Assembly: GCA_038380795.1 (NCBI GenBank)
Contig: CM076266.1
Location: forward strand, 30,640,145 to 30,704,144
Source of the DNA: Pyrocephalus nanus
Lineage: Eukaryota > Chordata > Aves > Passeriformes > Tyrannidae
Direction: 5' to 3'
Length of the DNA: 64,000 nt
Shown here: positions 1 through 12,400 of the stretch, in pieces
How the letters are laid out: each line of letters starts with the position of its first letter
Numbering within the stretch: position 1 is the stretch's first letter
Position numbers and translations under genes: made by a program
Notes under the pieces: model-generated
Seen by the model: the letters and a program-made list of their open reading frames with translations, nothing else
Databases searched by the model: none
Told to the model about the DNA's origin: nothing

Positions 1-392
1 TTCTAGCAAAACCTTTTGAAACAATTAATAATTCCTCCCTGATGACACTTCAAATTTCTACTTTTCATTCTAATACAGAACCAGCTTTAAAAAAACATTG
101 TATGTAATAGAGCTTCTTAGTTTTTTTTAAGCCCACATTTTAAACATGGCACACCTGGGTTGTTTTTTTTGCCTTATTTCCCCCAGTTTTCAGTGTATGT
201 TACTGTTAAATACAAGATGGACTTTGTGATATGTAGTTCATCAGTTTGATTTTTATGTTTTCATGGCTGTTAGGTGCAGTTGAATTAATTTTAGTGTCTC
301 TGTTCCCTATGTGGGAATTCCCTATGAGGAATTTATTTCTTTTGTTTTAATTGTATATGTACTTTTTTTCTCCCCATGCTTTTCACTTACAG
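1..392 (+). other. 3' part of a GADL1 intron
   Basis: Non-coding sequence ending in a pyrimidine-rich tract and the acceptor AG at 391-392. The exon upstream of it is outside the window. No other element was seen. Confidence 0.8.
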
Positions 393-472
393 TGTCATTA
401 CTCCATGAAGAAGGCAGCCTCCTTCCTGGGTATCGGTACAGAGAATGTTTACTTCATCAGAACAGATGAAAG
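393..472 (+). CDS. GADL1: GADL1 coding exon a (PLP-stacking His)
   Basis: Translates as [20 protein letters not shown] followed by FIRTDE and the first two bases of an Arg codon. The His in CHYSMKKA (396-398) corresponds to the residue that stacks on the PLP ring in the GAD family. The acceptor is ttcacttacAG and the donor is AG|gtaaga at 473. The exon is 80 nt, enters in phase 0 and leaves two bases that the next exon completes as AGA (Arg). Confidence 0.93.
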
Positions 473-3400
473 GTAAGAAAGCAAGAGCCATGACTATGAT
501 CTCTGAGCCTTTGTAAAATGCAGTAGTGCTGTACATAACAACCTATTTGAATGTAACTGAAAAAGTTTTAAATCTGTGTCCCTTAGAGGTAAGATGATAC
601 CTGAGGAACTGGAGAAACAAGTCCAGCGGGCCAGGAAAGAGGTGAGAGGGGGAGAGAGAACATGAAAGAGAGAGGAGTGTATGCAGACTGTGTGCTTGTG
701 TCTGAGTGAAAGGAAGGAAAACTAAGAGCGAGCAAAATCTTAAAAATAGGGCAGTTAATGTAACAATGGTTTTCTTACAGGAGGAATTTCTGCTGCAAAC
801 TTGTATAACAAGTCAAGGCTTATGGGTTATACACTCTTAGAAGGGAGGAAAATTCCACAGGGTGTTTACTGCTAATGAAAGTCCTGAGTAAATGCTGCTC
901 TTAAGTATTTAGCACATTTCTTCCAGGATTTCTTTTGCCCTTGATCCATTTGTGGGTTTTTTTTTGTTTTGTTTTTGTTTGTTTGTTTGTTTTTTAATGG
1001 ATGCAGTATTTGTTTTCCTAAAAAGTTTTTTCAGGTAATTACAGCAGCTATTCCTCTATCCTCTGCAGTAAGCAAGAACTGTAAGGTGTCTTAGTCTCTA
1101 AAACCATCATACAAGCTACAAATGGTAAATTCAGTCCTTTCTATTACTGTAGCAAGAGTGCAGAGATGTACCTCTTTTTCCCTAGGGACTTTGCCATGTA
1201 GGAAATCAAAGGCCAGCATTTATAAAGGTACTGATGTGTGTATTTGGACAGTAGCATACATTCTTATACTCTGTAAGACAGTGTTTAACTATAGTCAACA
1301 TAATTTATTTTAGAGAGCCTGGAGGACTGAATGTGAATTCCAAGAGCATCTTCTTTTGGCTTGGTTAGCTCACCTTAATTTTCACTCCTAGTTTGTGTAT
1401 CAGAGCAGTAGGATTCAGAGCTCAGCCATGATCTATGAATACAAAGTAATTAGTGCAATGTCAATGGCATAGATAATACTTTCAATTGAATCCTACCTTG
1501 GGAAACCTACTTTTGTGGCTGGTAGAAAAGCCAAGGTAGTGCTGTCCTGTCATGGACTGGCATGGCCACAGCAGCTTTCACGAAGATCTGATTTAGATAC
1601 ATTTTCTGCCTGACAGTCATCTCTGAGTTTCATGCTAGATAGAAGAGCTATTGATACATGATGGCCCTAATGACCTAAGAAACTCTCTTGCTTGCCTCTC
1701 TCTGTACTTTGCATTATCTGAGAAAGACAACCTGTACTTTACTCAGTTGAGCAAGATGGGGGAAAAAATGGCTGAAATAAAATGGAGCAAGAGGAAGCAG
1801 GCTCATAGGAGAATGAACTCCTTGCTCTTGCAAAAACAGAATTCTTGTTTGTTCGTGTACTACTAAATGTAGTGGTTATTTGAAAGAAATCATCTGGCAT
1901 TTATGATTTTTTAAAAAAGGTCAATCTCAGTATGGTGCTCTGCAATTGAAAAACAAATGTTCTATATCGAAATGCTCTGCTTACAGGAAAACACGATTTC
2001 ACTTGCATTTTAATGGAAGTTACAGGTGTATTGGAAGGTTTTCATTTCATCAGAGCTTCAGTAAGTGTGTCTGTCCTTGATAAAGTGCTACTTTACAACT
2101 TTTACAGAAGGACACTTCAGTGAATTGCAGTAAATATTCTAATGACTCTAGACAAGAGAGGATGTATTTGCTTGTGACAAAACCACAAAATGATCGCTGA
2201 ATATGAATAGCAAGAGTCTTAGAGCTCTTTTTAGAGATTTAGTCAGGAAGATTTATTACACTCTATTGTCAATAATAATAAAAATTGAGTTCTCTTCTTC
2301 AAGGAAAATGTGCAATGGTAAAAATTATTGGAATTTAAAGAGATCTTAAACTTGTCCCCATATTCAGTCATGCTATCAACTTGCTACTTGAGGACCTTTG
2401 ACTTTGATATAGCTCTGGAAGAAAACTGGTGGGAGCATTAAGAGAAACTAGATGCATCAGATACATCTTTGCCTCACTTGCAAGTGTTTTGTACTTAAGC
2501 TTCAGGCTGGCTTGTAAGTTGGACTATTGTGGTAGCTTGTACTAGGAATAAATGACCAAGAAGTGGATTATAGGCTGGTAATTCTTTGTTAATGTATGGG
2601 ATTAATTTAAATTCTTTGCAATGTTACTTTTCACTGCTTTAGCAACTTGTAAAGAAATTTTAAAATACGAATAAATCATAATTATGTACCAATCTAATAG
2701 TCTTCTACACTGTAAAGAAGTATAAAACTGTAGACTGCAAATGTGAATCAAGCCTACCTGTCTCCGCAGATGTTTGAAAGTGGCAACACTGCAACACTTT
2801 TTTTTTTTTATCTTTTTTTTTTTTTTTAAAGAAATCAGATTTCAGTTGAGGGAAGATACACGAAAGACTTGCGTAGAGTTTGATTTTTTCTGCTGATGTC
2901 TGTTTTCACTAAGCTGCATTGAGTTACATCAGCTGACAGACTTACATCACCTGAAAGATTTAATTCATTGCAAATAAACTTCAGTGATTCCAGACAGCAA
3001 CTTCAGTGTCTCTTACCAATAACTGTCTTGTCCTGCTGTAGGCCAGATGCTGAAATGTGCAGACCAGTTCCTTCAGCAGGGATTTGTCAGCAAGTGAGAC
3101 CATGCGGTCATTGCTAGGGCTGATACACTCAGTTTCAAGGAGTTGTTACAGACTCCACCAGTTCTTTTCATTGCTTCAGTTTCTGCTCCTAAGTAGACAC
3201 AGCCACGCAGATCTGCAAGGGTATGTGACCTAGCCTGCTGTTGTACTTGCACCCTTGCTGTTAGCTGAATGGAAAACAATGAGCAAAACCACTGAAACAA
3301 AAATGGATGGCTTACAGTGGTTGCCTGAGACTGCAACTTGATAGAAGTTTTCCTTATCCCAGCTGCCTGACCTTAAAACTGTATGAGATTCCCAGTGATC

Positions 3401-6400
3401 TCTCTCCTAATGTTCAGTCACCATCTTACAGCCCTTCCTGTTTTCTAGATGGGAGTAGGAGCAAGGGAATAGCGCTGTGCTGTAGGTCAGGCCTGGGATC
3501 AGACAGTGGTGCCTGTCCCTGTCATGGGATGTGCCAATGCTGCTGAAGGCAAATTGAGTTGTCTAACTAAAGTTTCCTCTTCACCAGGCAGAGAAAAGGG
3601 GTTTTGTAGAGACAGTGCAGGTGGAAACCCTAGAGGGATGAGCCCTTTCCTTGCATGGGTAGTCTGCTGTCTGAGCTAGTAGCTTTATTTTATCCATCAG
3701 AATGACAGCAAATATGGTAGTGAAATGTGAAGACTGAGAAAATGAAAATCAGTGTATAAAGAGAGATGTCAAATATCTGGTGTGTTTTGATTTTGACAAA
3801 ACTAGCAGCTGTCAAAACAGTCTGAAGCTGGTGAAGTCTGCCCTGCAATAGTGTTAACTAGAAATGGAGAATGAATTTTCTTTTTTTTTTTTTTTTTTAA
3901 TGGGAAAAACTAAAAAGAGTCAGCACTTTTAAATGCAGTACCTTCTGTTGGGAAACTAAAATATAGACTGTCACATCTTTGTCCTATATTCCTAGACCTT
4001 TTTATACTTTATTCTCTGCAAGTATACTGGAGCCAATGAGCAGTGCAAATTATAATTTTTTTTTTTGTTTTGAATTCTGTTGCAGGGGTCAGCACCATTT
4101 CTTGTCTGTGCTACAGCAGGCACAACAGTGCTGGGAGCATTTGATCCTCTGGATAAAATTGCTGATATCTGTGAAAAGCATGGCCTCTGGCTTCATGTTG
4201 ATGTGAGTTTGTATACTGCATGGTTTTGTTTAGTACTGCTTTTTCATAATTGCTATTTTGCTTTGACTGTTGATATTTCTTTTTAGAAGTAAGTTAGGCT
4301 CTAATAACTTTTCTTTTTAATAGGAACCAGAAGTACATTCTGATTTGTCTCTGCTATATGTGCTGCAAAACAGAAAATAACTTGGTTTTGACAAACAGTC
4401 AAAGCTATTTTTTTATTGTCAGGTTATATTTCAAAATTATTTTGTAATCAATTTCTTCTTGCTACCTCCTAAAAATGCTTCAAGGGTGATTATATACAAG
4501 TATAAATTTGAATTATTCCCATGTTTGGTTGGAGAATAGACACATTAGAATTGTGGTGTGCAGTTCATACAGGTTAAAATAAAGATATGTTTCTGGCTCA
4601 ACCAGTCATAAATTATTCTGTTTCATATTTAAGGTTTGAGTTTCCTTACATTTTTTTTTAATTTCTTTTTAATTTTAGGTTTGGATAATAAAATCTATTC
4701 ATGAATCTTTTTTGAATAATCCTTGAGCCTTTTTATCACCTGAAAGAGTAAATAAAGATAGGTCTTCATCTTTTCTAATTGCTATGCCACAAATCCAGAA
4801 TAGGAGTTGTGGAGCAACAAGAAAATCTGGAGCAATGTTAATGGAAAATTTTTTAGACCTGCTTTAAATTTTTTAAATGTTTATTTAAAATTGAGTGTGT
4901 TTAAAGTAAAATTGAGTATCTAAAGAAAAATCACGTAGGCAGTGATGTGTGTTTCAAATAAATGTCTCACAGACATTGTTAAATAAGGTCACTGTGTGAG
5001 TGAGTCAAAAGTGTTTTCTTATTGACTTGGAGGTAAAGATGCAGAAGTTAGGCCTAGTATTTAAAATGTCTGCAAAGCCCCCTCATGGCTGTGTGCTGCT
5101 GAGAACAACCAGTCAGATTTTCAGCAGGAGCACAGCACTCACACTGCATGCCAGTCACTCGTGTGTCTGTGTACAGCTGATGGAAAGAAGGATGTGTTTG
5201 GAATCTGTGTTGAACCTTACATGAGTTGAACAGATGTGGCTGGACCCATCTCCAGTGGCTGTAGGAGCACAATGAGTAGTCTCCCTGTAGCTGAACTAAA
5301 ATTAGGTGGGATAAGCCTGGGCCATATTCCGAACCATGGACAGTTGATAGTGTTTGAAAAGAGTTAACTTTCTTCTTCCAATTTTGCCTCATGTTAAACT
5401 AAGGTAAAAATGTCTGTGAACATCTTTAAGTCAATTTTTTGTTTGAAAAATGATTGCAGGTATCAGATGTTAATAGATTCTCAGTAGAAGGACAAATGTC
5501 CAGTAATAAATTGGGTTTATGGTCCAGAAGACCTATCATTCTGTTAAGGCCTGATTCATGTTATGAACCTCTCAGTGGTTCTCAGAAGTTCTGTCAGTAT
5601 TTTTCCTACTTTTCACATTCTATGGAAAGTTGAGTGGATGGCTGTTTCTTTATTTTTTATTAAAAGTTTCTAGCTGTATTAATAAGAGAACAGGATACGG
5701 GGAAAGACTGAAAGCTTCCCACGTAAGTGATATCAGTCATACATGTGTTTGTGGTAACATACACATAACTGTGTACTGTGCTAAAATGAGCAGACTGTAG
5801 TTCATAGTGTGATATTTTTTCACTCAGTACCACTAGAAATAGATTTACTAAAATAGTATGGGAACAGGTACAGTGAGACTAAGTCTCTGCCGTTCGGAAA
5901 GACTGTAAAAGAAACACAGGGAAGAACTGGATTTTTATCTTTGTTTTTAAGCAGGTGTACCTCCTTCTAGCCTTATAGGCAAGAATATGATATTTTTGAA
6001 AGCTTTGAGAATCTGCAGCCCTCTAGAAGGCTTGGCTTCTTGTTTGAATGATTTACACATTATACAATCTCAGTTATAAAAAGTGATGCTGCTGATTGGG
6101 CCTGCTGTAACTGTGAAGGAAAAAGGGTACAATACAGACAGAACCAAGTCAAGTTCTGTCTAATTAAGGACTTTTCATGTATCATTAATGGGCATCAGGG
6201 TTGTCTACTGTAAATGCTCTCATGAGCTGTTACTAAGAATAACCTACATAAATGTCACTGGTGTTATTTCCAGATTTACAATGATTTATCTCATTTCAGA
6301 ATATTTTCTGATCCCAAAAATTGATGTGTTTGCCTTAAGGAAACTTTTCATTAAATATGGAATGATAAAGCTGGTGATTCTTAGGAAGGGCAAAAGGGAG

Positions 6401-9400
6401 AACATCAACATAAAATCAGTGAGCTTCAGGAAGATAAATTTCAAAAAAGAAATAGTAGATAAGCTATGGAGATAAAAGAGAAGAGGTAAAGGAAGTTACG
6501 GAAAATATTATTTTAAGAAGATAATACTAGTAAGTCCAAACTGTCCTAGTAGTCAAGCTGTTCAACAGCCTAAGTGCAGAGCTATAACAAGCTTAATTGA
6601 TTCACATTACGGTATTTATACAAGCATTTGAGTTGCTTATTGTATTCTCATCTACATCTATGATGCCTTTCTTATTAATTTGGTTTTATCAACAATATGC
6701 ACTCAAGTTCCAGCACTTATGTATGTCATGTATTGTCTTCATGCAGTTTTAAATACTATATATGAGTATTTCTTCCCGATGGTCCTTACTTTGACTCCTC
6801 TTTTTTTTTTTTTTTTTTTCTTATTAGAGGCCAGTACAGAAAATCAGGTTTGACTTATTAGCCTGTGCTTGGGTAATTAGTTTAATCACACTGTGAACAC
6901 TCTGATTTCCATCATTCAGCTGAAAGTGATTTGCCTCATATGAAACACAGTAATTTTCTCATGCCTTGTTATCAATTATATTACGTGGGACACAGGTGAT
7001 AATATTCATGTTTTGACCTACCCTGCATTGCTCTCAGCTGGATTTGTCATCAACAAAACGTGCCAGTCCAGTTTGATCCATCTGCATTCCTTCTGTAGTC
7101 TTGTGGATGGAGGAGAAGCAGTTAACCTTATCCTGTATTTGCAATATCTAATCAAAAAGCTGGAGAAACATGCCAAGCTGCAGCTCTGCTAGTGAGTGAA
7201 AAACTGGTGGGCAAATCATACCCAGAGAACAATTACCAGCGGTTCACTGAAAGGGGAAAATTTTTTTCTAGCAGGATTTTACAAAGGTCTGTCCTAGGTT
7301 AGAAGTTATCTGTTATTTTCATTAAATAACTTGGATGAAAAAGAATACACTGACAATTTGAAAATGATTAAAACTGCTGCAAGAGGCAGGGGGAGGACAG
7401 GATTAGAAATCAAAGAGATTTTGACTATTTGGAAAATAAAGTGGAAAAACTAGGCTGCAGTTCAATAAAGATAGTATTCTAAGCTGTAATAATCAAGTGC
7501 ACAAATACAGGCTGGGCATTGTTGGCTAGACAGCAGATATTTAGAAAAAGATCTGGGCTTTGCAGTACTCCACAAATCACTGATATTTTCAAATAAAGTT
7601 AAATGTCTTTCTGAATTGAATAAAAAGATACATAAAATGATTCTTTCTGGTATGTACTCCATCTGCTTTATCAAGATTGTGTCCAAATAAAAAGAAGCAT
7701 TTCAAGAAGGTTAAGGACCTACAGGAGAAAGATTAGAAAATGAGAAGGCGATGCAGATAAACAGAACCATATCTGGAAATCATGACCGATGAGGAAAGAT
7801 GGAAAACACTGGTGTTATTTAAACTAGAAAAGACAAAGAGACAATACCTAATACAAGTAGTGCTGTGGAGGCAGAAATTGCTGGTGCCTCTCTGCATCTT
7901 ATTTTTCATTTTCATACTGATTACAAGCTGTGTATTCACTGATTAGTAACCTATAGAAAAAGACAAACATTTGACAGAAATGAGATGAGTATTTTGATCC
8001 TGCCTTTGGGAGTGGCACACTGTTGAGATGACCTCTGGAGTACCTTTCTAATCCTGTTTTTCAGAGACAGTGTGAAAATTTCAACTTTTTAAAACATAGA
8101 CACCTTTAGATGCAGATTTCATGAAATTTATTATCTTTCAGTGGGTTGTTTATGAATTATGAAAGTTAGGGTGTAACTTAGTGAGTGGTTTGATTTTCCT
8201 GAATTATAGAATGAAAAGAGTAAAATTTGTCTATGAATAGGAAGTTCAGTGACTGTCTTCCCATAACGTGGCAAATTTGGACCAGCTGGAGAAACACAGA
8301 TACAGGTCGTGGTTCTGCAGGTAGAATCATTTCCTACCTTAGGTCCCAGCTGTAGATTGAGTGGCAGCCCTTGTCTTGGCAAGGATGTTGTGAGCATGAC
8401 AACGTAAAATATGATGTGGTGCATTAATGTACTGCATTAATGAGAATGATGTGTTAAGACAAGTTAATAACCTTTCATTTCTCCTGTGAGCCTTTACCAT
8501 CCCTGTCTCCCAGACATAGCAGATCTTATTCCTAATGTATGGCCTATGAAGCAAATACTGATGCTAAATTTGTATGACATCTATCACATCTGGTTTTTTC
8601 AAGGAAAAGAAAAAGAATAGAAGCTAAACAAGCATATATTTTCCATGCTTAGGTCAGGAATCTTTACATCAAGGATTCCCCCCCCCCCCCTTCATTAGCA
8701 CAAAATGTACAAATCTTTTTTTTTATATAAGCTGACTCCAGATGTTTTGGGGACTGATGCCTTCTGTGCATCTCTGAAAAGCCTTGCTTACTTCACAGGT
8801 AGTTTGCTTAAGTGTATTCCACCTGCATGAGCATTAAAAATCCTCTTATTTATTTATTTATCAGTAATTTCTCAAATGCACTGTATGACATGTCTGCTGT
8901 TTGCATGATCTCTCCAACTTTCCCCTGTGGATAAATATTGTTGTTTGAGAACTGAAGATTCACAGTGCCTGATGGGTGAAATGTGATCCTTGCAGAATTC
9001 ACGAGTAAGGATCGCATTCCCTGACTCTGGTTGTCCAGAAATTAAAATTGTGTAATTAAAGCTTGTTGTCTGAGTTCCTTCTATAGTCCATGGAGAGGCA
9101 TACCTGCAAATGTGTCACCCAAAGGTGGGTGTCTAGAGTAGATGACACTCAATAAGGAGATGCAGTAGAGAGTTCTTCTCTACAGAGAAGGCCTAAATGA
9201 CTCTCAGGGTACACAATTAATTGTTAACTGACCTGAGGGAGATGTGGTGAGTCTTAAACCATTTTAAGGTCAGTTGGGTTGCTGGTAACAGAAATGCTGC
9301 TGTTGCCCACTCCCTGACTTTGCTTTTCATATCTGTGGAAAATTCAAGCCTGGACTTTGCAACTAGCAGAGATTTTCATTCTCTGCTGTTTCTTTGTGAA

Positions 9401-12400
9401 TTTCTCAAAAAGGAAATGGCAAGCAGGAAGAAGATACACAAAATGAGGCTTTCTGCTCTCATTGCTGAGGTTCAGGCTGGGGGAAAGGAAGCAACTCTAT
9501 TCAGTATCATGGACGAGTCTGGCTATACAAGGACATTTCAGTTAATTGCCTTGCTTACACAGAAGGGCCAGTCTAGTTCATGGCTTATGCAGAGGCACAA
9601 ACCATCAACACCTCTGTTTTAGGCGCAGCCCCAGGCTGTCATCTTTATTTCAGTAGATGATGCTAAAAGCAAAATTTAGCCCACTGATCATGTAGTAAAC
9701 TAAGTTTTAAATAAGACTTCTTTAGAAAGCATTAGTTGAAGTATTAAGAAAAGAACTTTATGCAAATAATATTGTCTTGGCTCTATAAATGTTCCAACAG
9801 GCTTCTTGGGGTGGCTCGGCTTTGATATCAAGGAAGCACTGCAGACTTCTGCATGGCATCCACAGGTAAGTCAGTTTAGTTCATGGTCTTACTTACCAGG
9901 GATTGAGGCGGTAGTTGTGTGGCCTATTGGCTTCCATATGTAGAAATCACATGGAGAGATTTGTGAACCTATGGTGGGCGTAGGGGGGTGGGAAATCTGA
10001 TTTGTCTGCTTGGATTGTTTGGACATTTTTGATTCTTTAGTACAAATGATTATAGGTGCAATTTAAAATTTTCACAGGGCTGATTCTGTTGCCTGGAATC
10101 CCCATAAAATGTTGTTGGCAGGAATCCAGTGCTGTGCTCTTCTGGTGAAAGACAACTCTGTAAGTCCTCCTCTCCTTTTTTTTTTTTTTTTTTTGTATTG
10201 CAGTAGGCCGTCACTGCTGTTATATGGAAGTGGAAATAATTAGAAAACAGCTACAAGTAATTTTTACTATACCACAGTGCAAAGGCTAAATTATATTATT
10301 TTGAATTTCACCACTAAATTAATTTTAATAAAGAGTGAATAACAGAGCAGGGTGAAAACGATCCAAGTCACTGTATTCACAAGTGGTCAAATTTCGCAGC
10401 TGGTGCCTTAGCTAGTTAACTTCTGTACATGATTTACATTCAGGATTGAGTATTGTGTTGCCTGGGCCTGCAACTCTTAAACACAGAGCTCATCGAAGTC
10501 CTCAGCATAGCTGTCATCCATCGGGACTGCAGCAGTGCTGCGTCTCTGTGTAAAGCAGGCAGAGCTTGTCTTCCCATCCCCTTATACAGGTGCACCAAAG
10601 TGGGAGGAGGCAGAGCACATGCAGGAAAAGGTGCTGAACCTTCTTTGCTCATTCTACCAGTTCTTCCTCATCACCGGATGGATTTAGACTTTCCAAAAGC
10701 CATGACTAATTTAAAGGTCTAGCAAGCAAACAACAGAGCTTTGATCTCAAGATGAGTCTGTAATATAGCAAAAATCCCTGCTTTTATCTTTGTGGAATTC
10801 TTTTATCTTTATAAAGAAATCAGTAAGAGGTCAATTATTTCAAGCTCCATTTCAAACTCAGAACTGCTAAAACTTATGCCCATTTTCCACCATCAGGGTT
10901 GAGTTTCACCTTACATAGGTTATAAATGACTGAACATCATGAAGATATGGAACCCTGGAGGTTTGCATCACAATTTTGTGGCCATGGTTTGTAAATTCCT
11001 TTTATAAATCTCTGTCAAAACTACTGATACTTTCTATTCAACTGCTAGGGTCAGCTATCCATGTAATTTGTTACTAACTTCTGGTAGCAAGAAGTAATGA
11101 GGACCAAAGACAATATTTGCTAATTGGCACTCTCTTGGAGCTGATTGCTCTAAGTTAGAGGTGAGACATGGTAGGACAGCAAGGAGAAGTGTGCCTCCTC
11201 ATTTCCTTAGACTGGAGTCTGTAGGATTAAAGAGGATTAGACCTCAAGATTACCGTCCATCACTTTATCTTTATTCCAGGATGAAAAACAAACAGAATGA
11301 AGTTATTGACTAAGATTAATATAGTGTCTTAATTGCAGGCTTGGGGAGATTTCGTTGCTGTATTTTTAACTAATTAGCCTCAGTACATAGATATAGCCCC
11401 AGGTAATTGGACTGCATAGCAGAAATTTCTCAGGAAGGAAGGAAGAGGAAACAAATGAAGAGGTTTGAAATGTTCTACCTGCTCGAGCATTTAGAATCAC
11501 TTTATGAACACTTTTCCAACTTCAGGGCTCTAGCAGGTGTGTTGTATTCTCCTCCTGTGCAGTGTAATGTCTCTTAGAGTACTCCTATTCCAATTCTAAA
11601 CCACAGCTAGGCAAAGTTGTATTGGAAATATTTGTAAAGATGAATCTTAGGTCACTGAGGGGTGAAAACACAAGTATCACTGATCATAGATCCTATTGTA
11701 CAGCAAGATGTGTTCTGGAGAGTAGATTTTTCTGCGTTGGGTAGAAAGGGCATTTTACTCTGTGTTTAATTCCTGGAAAATTGGCACTTACTCACTTTGT
11801 GTATGTGCCAGTGCAGTCTATATATGCATAGAGACACACATACAAATTTGAGTACTTTCTTATTAACTGGCTGGAATATAAATCCATAAGAAAAAAAGAT
11901 CAAATGCATATTTAGGACACTCTGACAGAAAAGCGTTGCTTCACTTTGATCCTCACCGTACCAGAATAGGCAGCTGAATCCATAAATACCTATGGCTACA
12001 GATGAAGCACACATTTACATATGAACATAATTCTTTGCACTGTAGTTAGGATGCCTTAGTGGGAGCTGGAAGAGTTTGGCACACATTGGTCTGCCAGTGA
12101 ATGTTCAGTGAACCTCAGGTAGTTGCTGAAATGCTGAATTCTGCAAGAAATCGAAGCAACAAAATGTTAATCATGAATGTTAAGTCGTGTTTATGAATCA
12201 GGCCCTATCTCCCTTGGAAAGACTGATTAAGGAAATTTTGTTACTCTGTGTTCCTATTTGCTGTAAGGTCCATTTTGAAACTGTGGAATACCTCAGAATT
12301 AGGCTTAGTTAATTGTATGTAAGCAAATGAATCCCCTTCAGTTTTTCTTTCTCTCTCTCATACTTTTGGTGTGAAAAGATAACCTTTAGATGTCATCACA

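Larger units (their letters stand above)
4203..9800 (+). other. GADL1 intron, 5.6 kb
   Basis: Holds an ancient CR1 relic (about 7229-7870), a T tract at 6801-6819, a C13 run at 8678-8690 and a short (TTTA) run near 8846-8861. I see nothing coding. Small open frames at 5000-5392, 6188-6475 and 8131-8554 resemble no known family. Confidence 0.75.

Noticed and set aside
4203..4286. Open-frame extension beyond the GADL1 exon at 4086
   Set aside because: It passes a good gtgagt donor, and the family continues instead at 9801 (ASWGGSAL).
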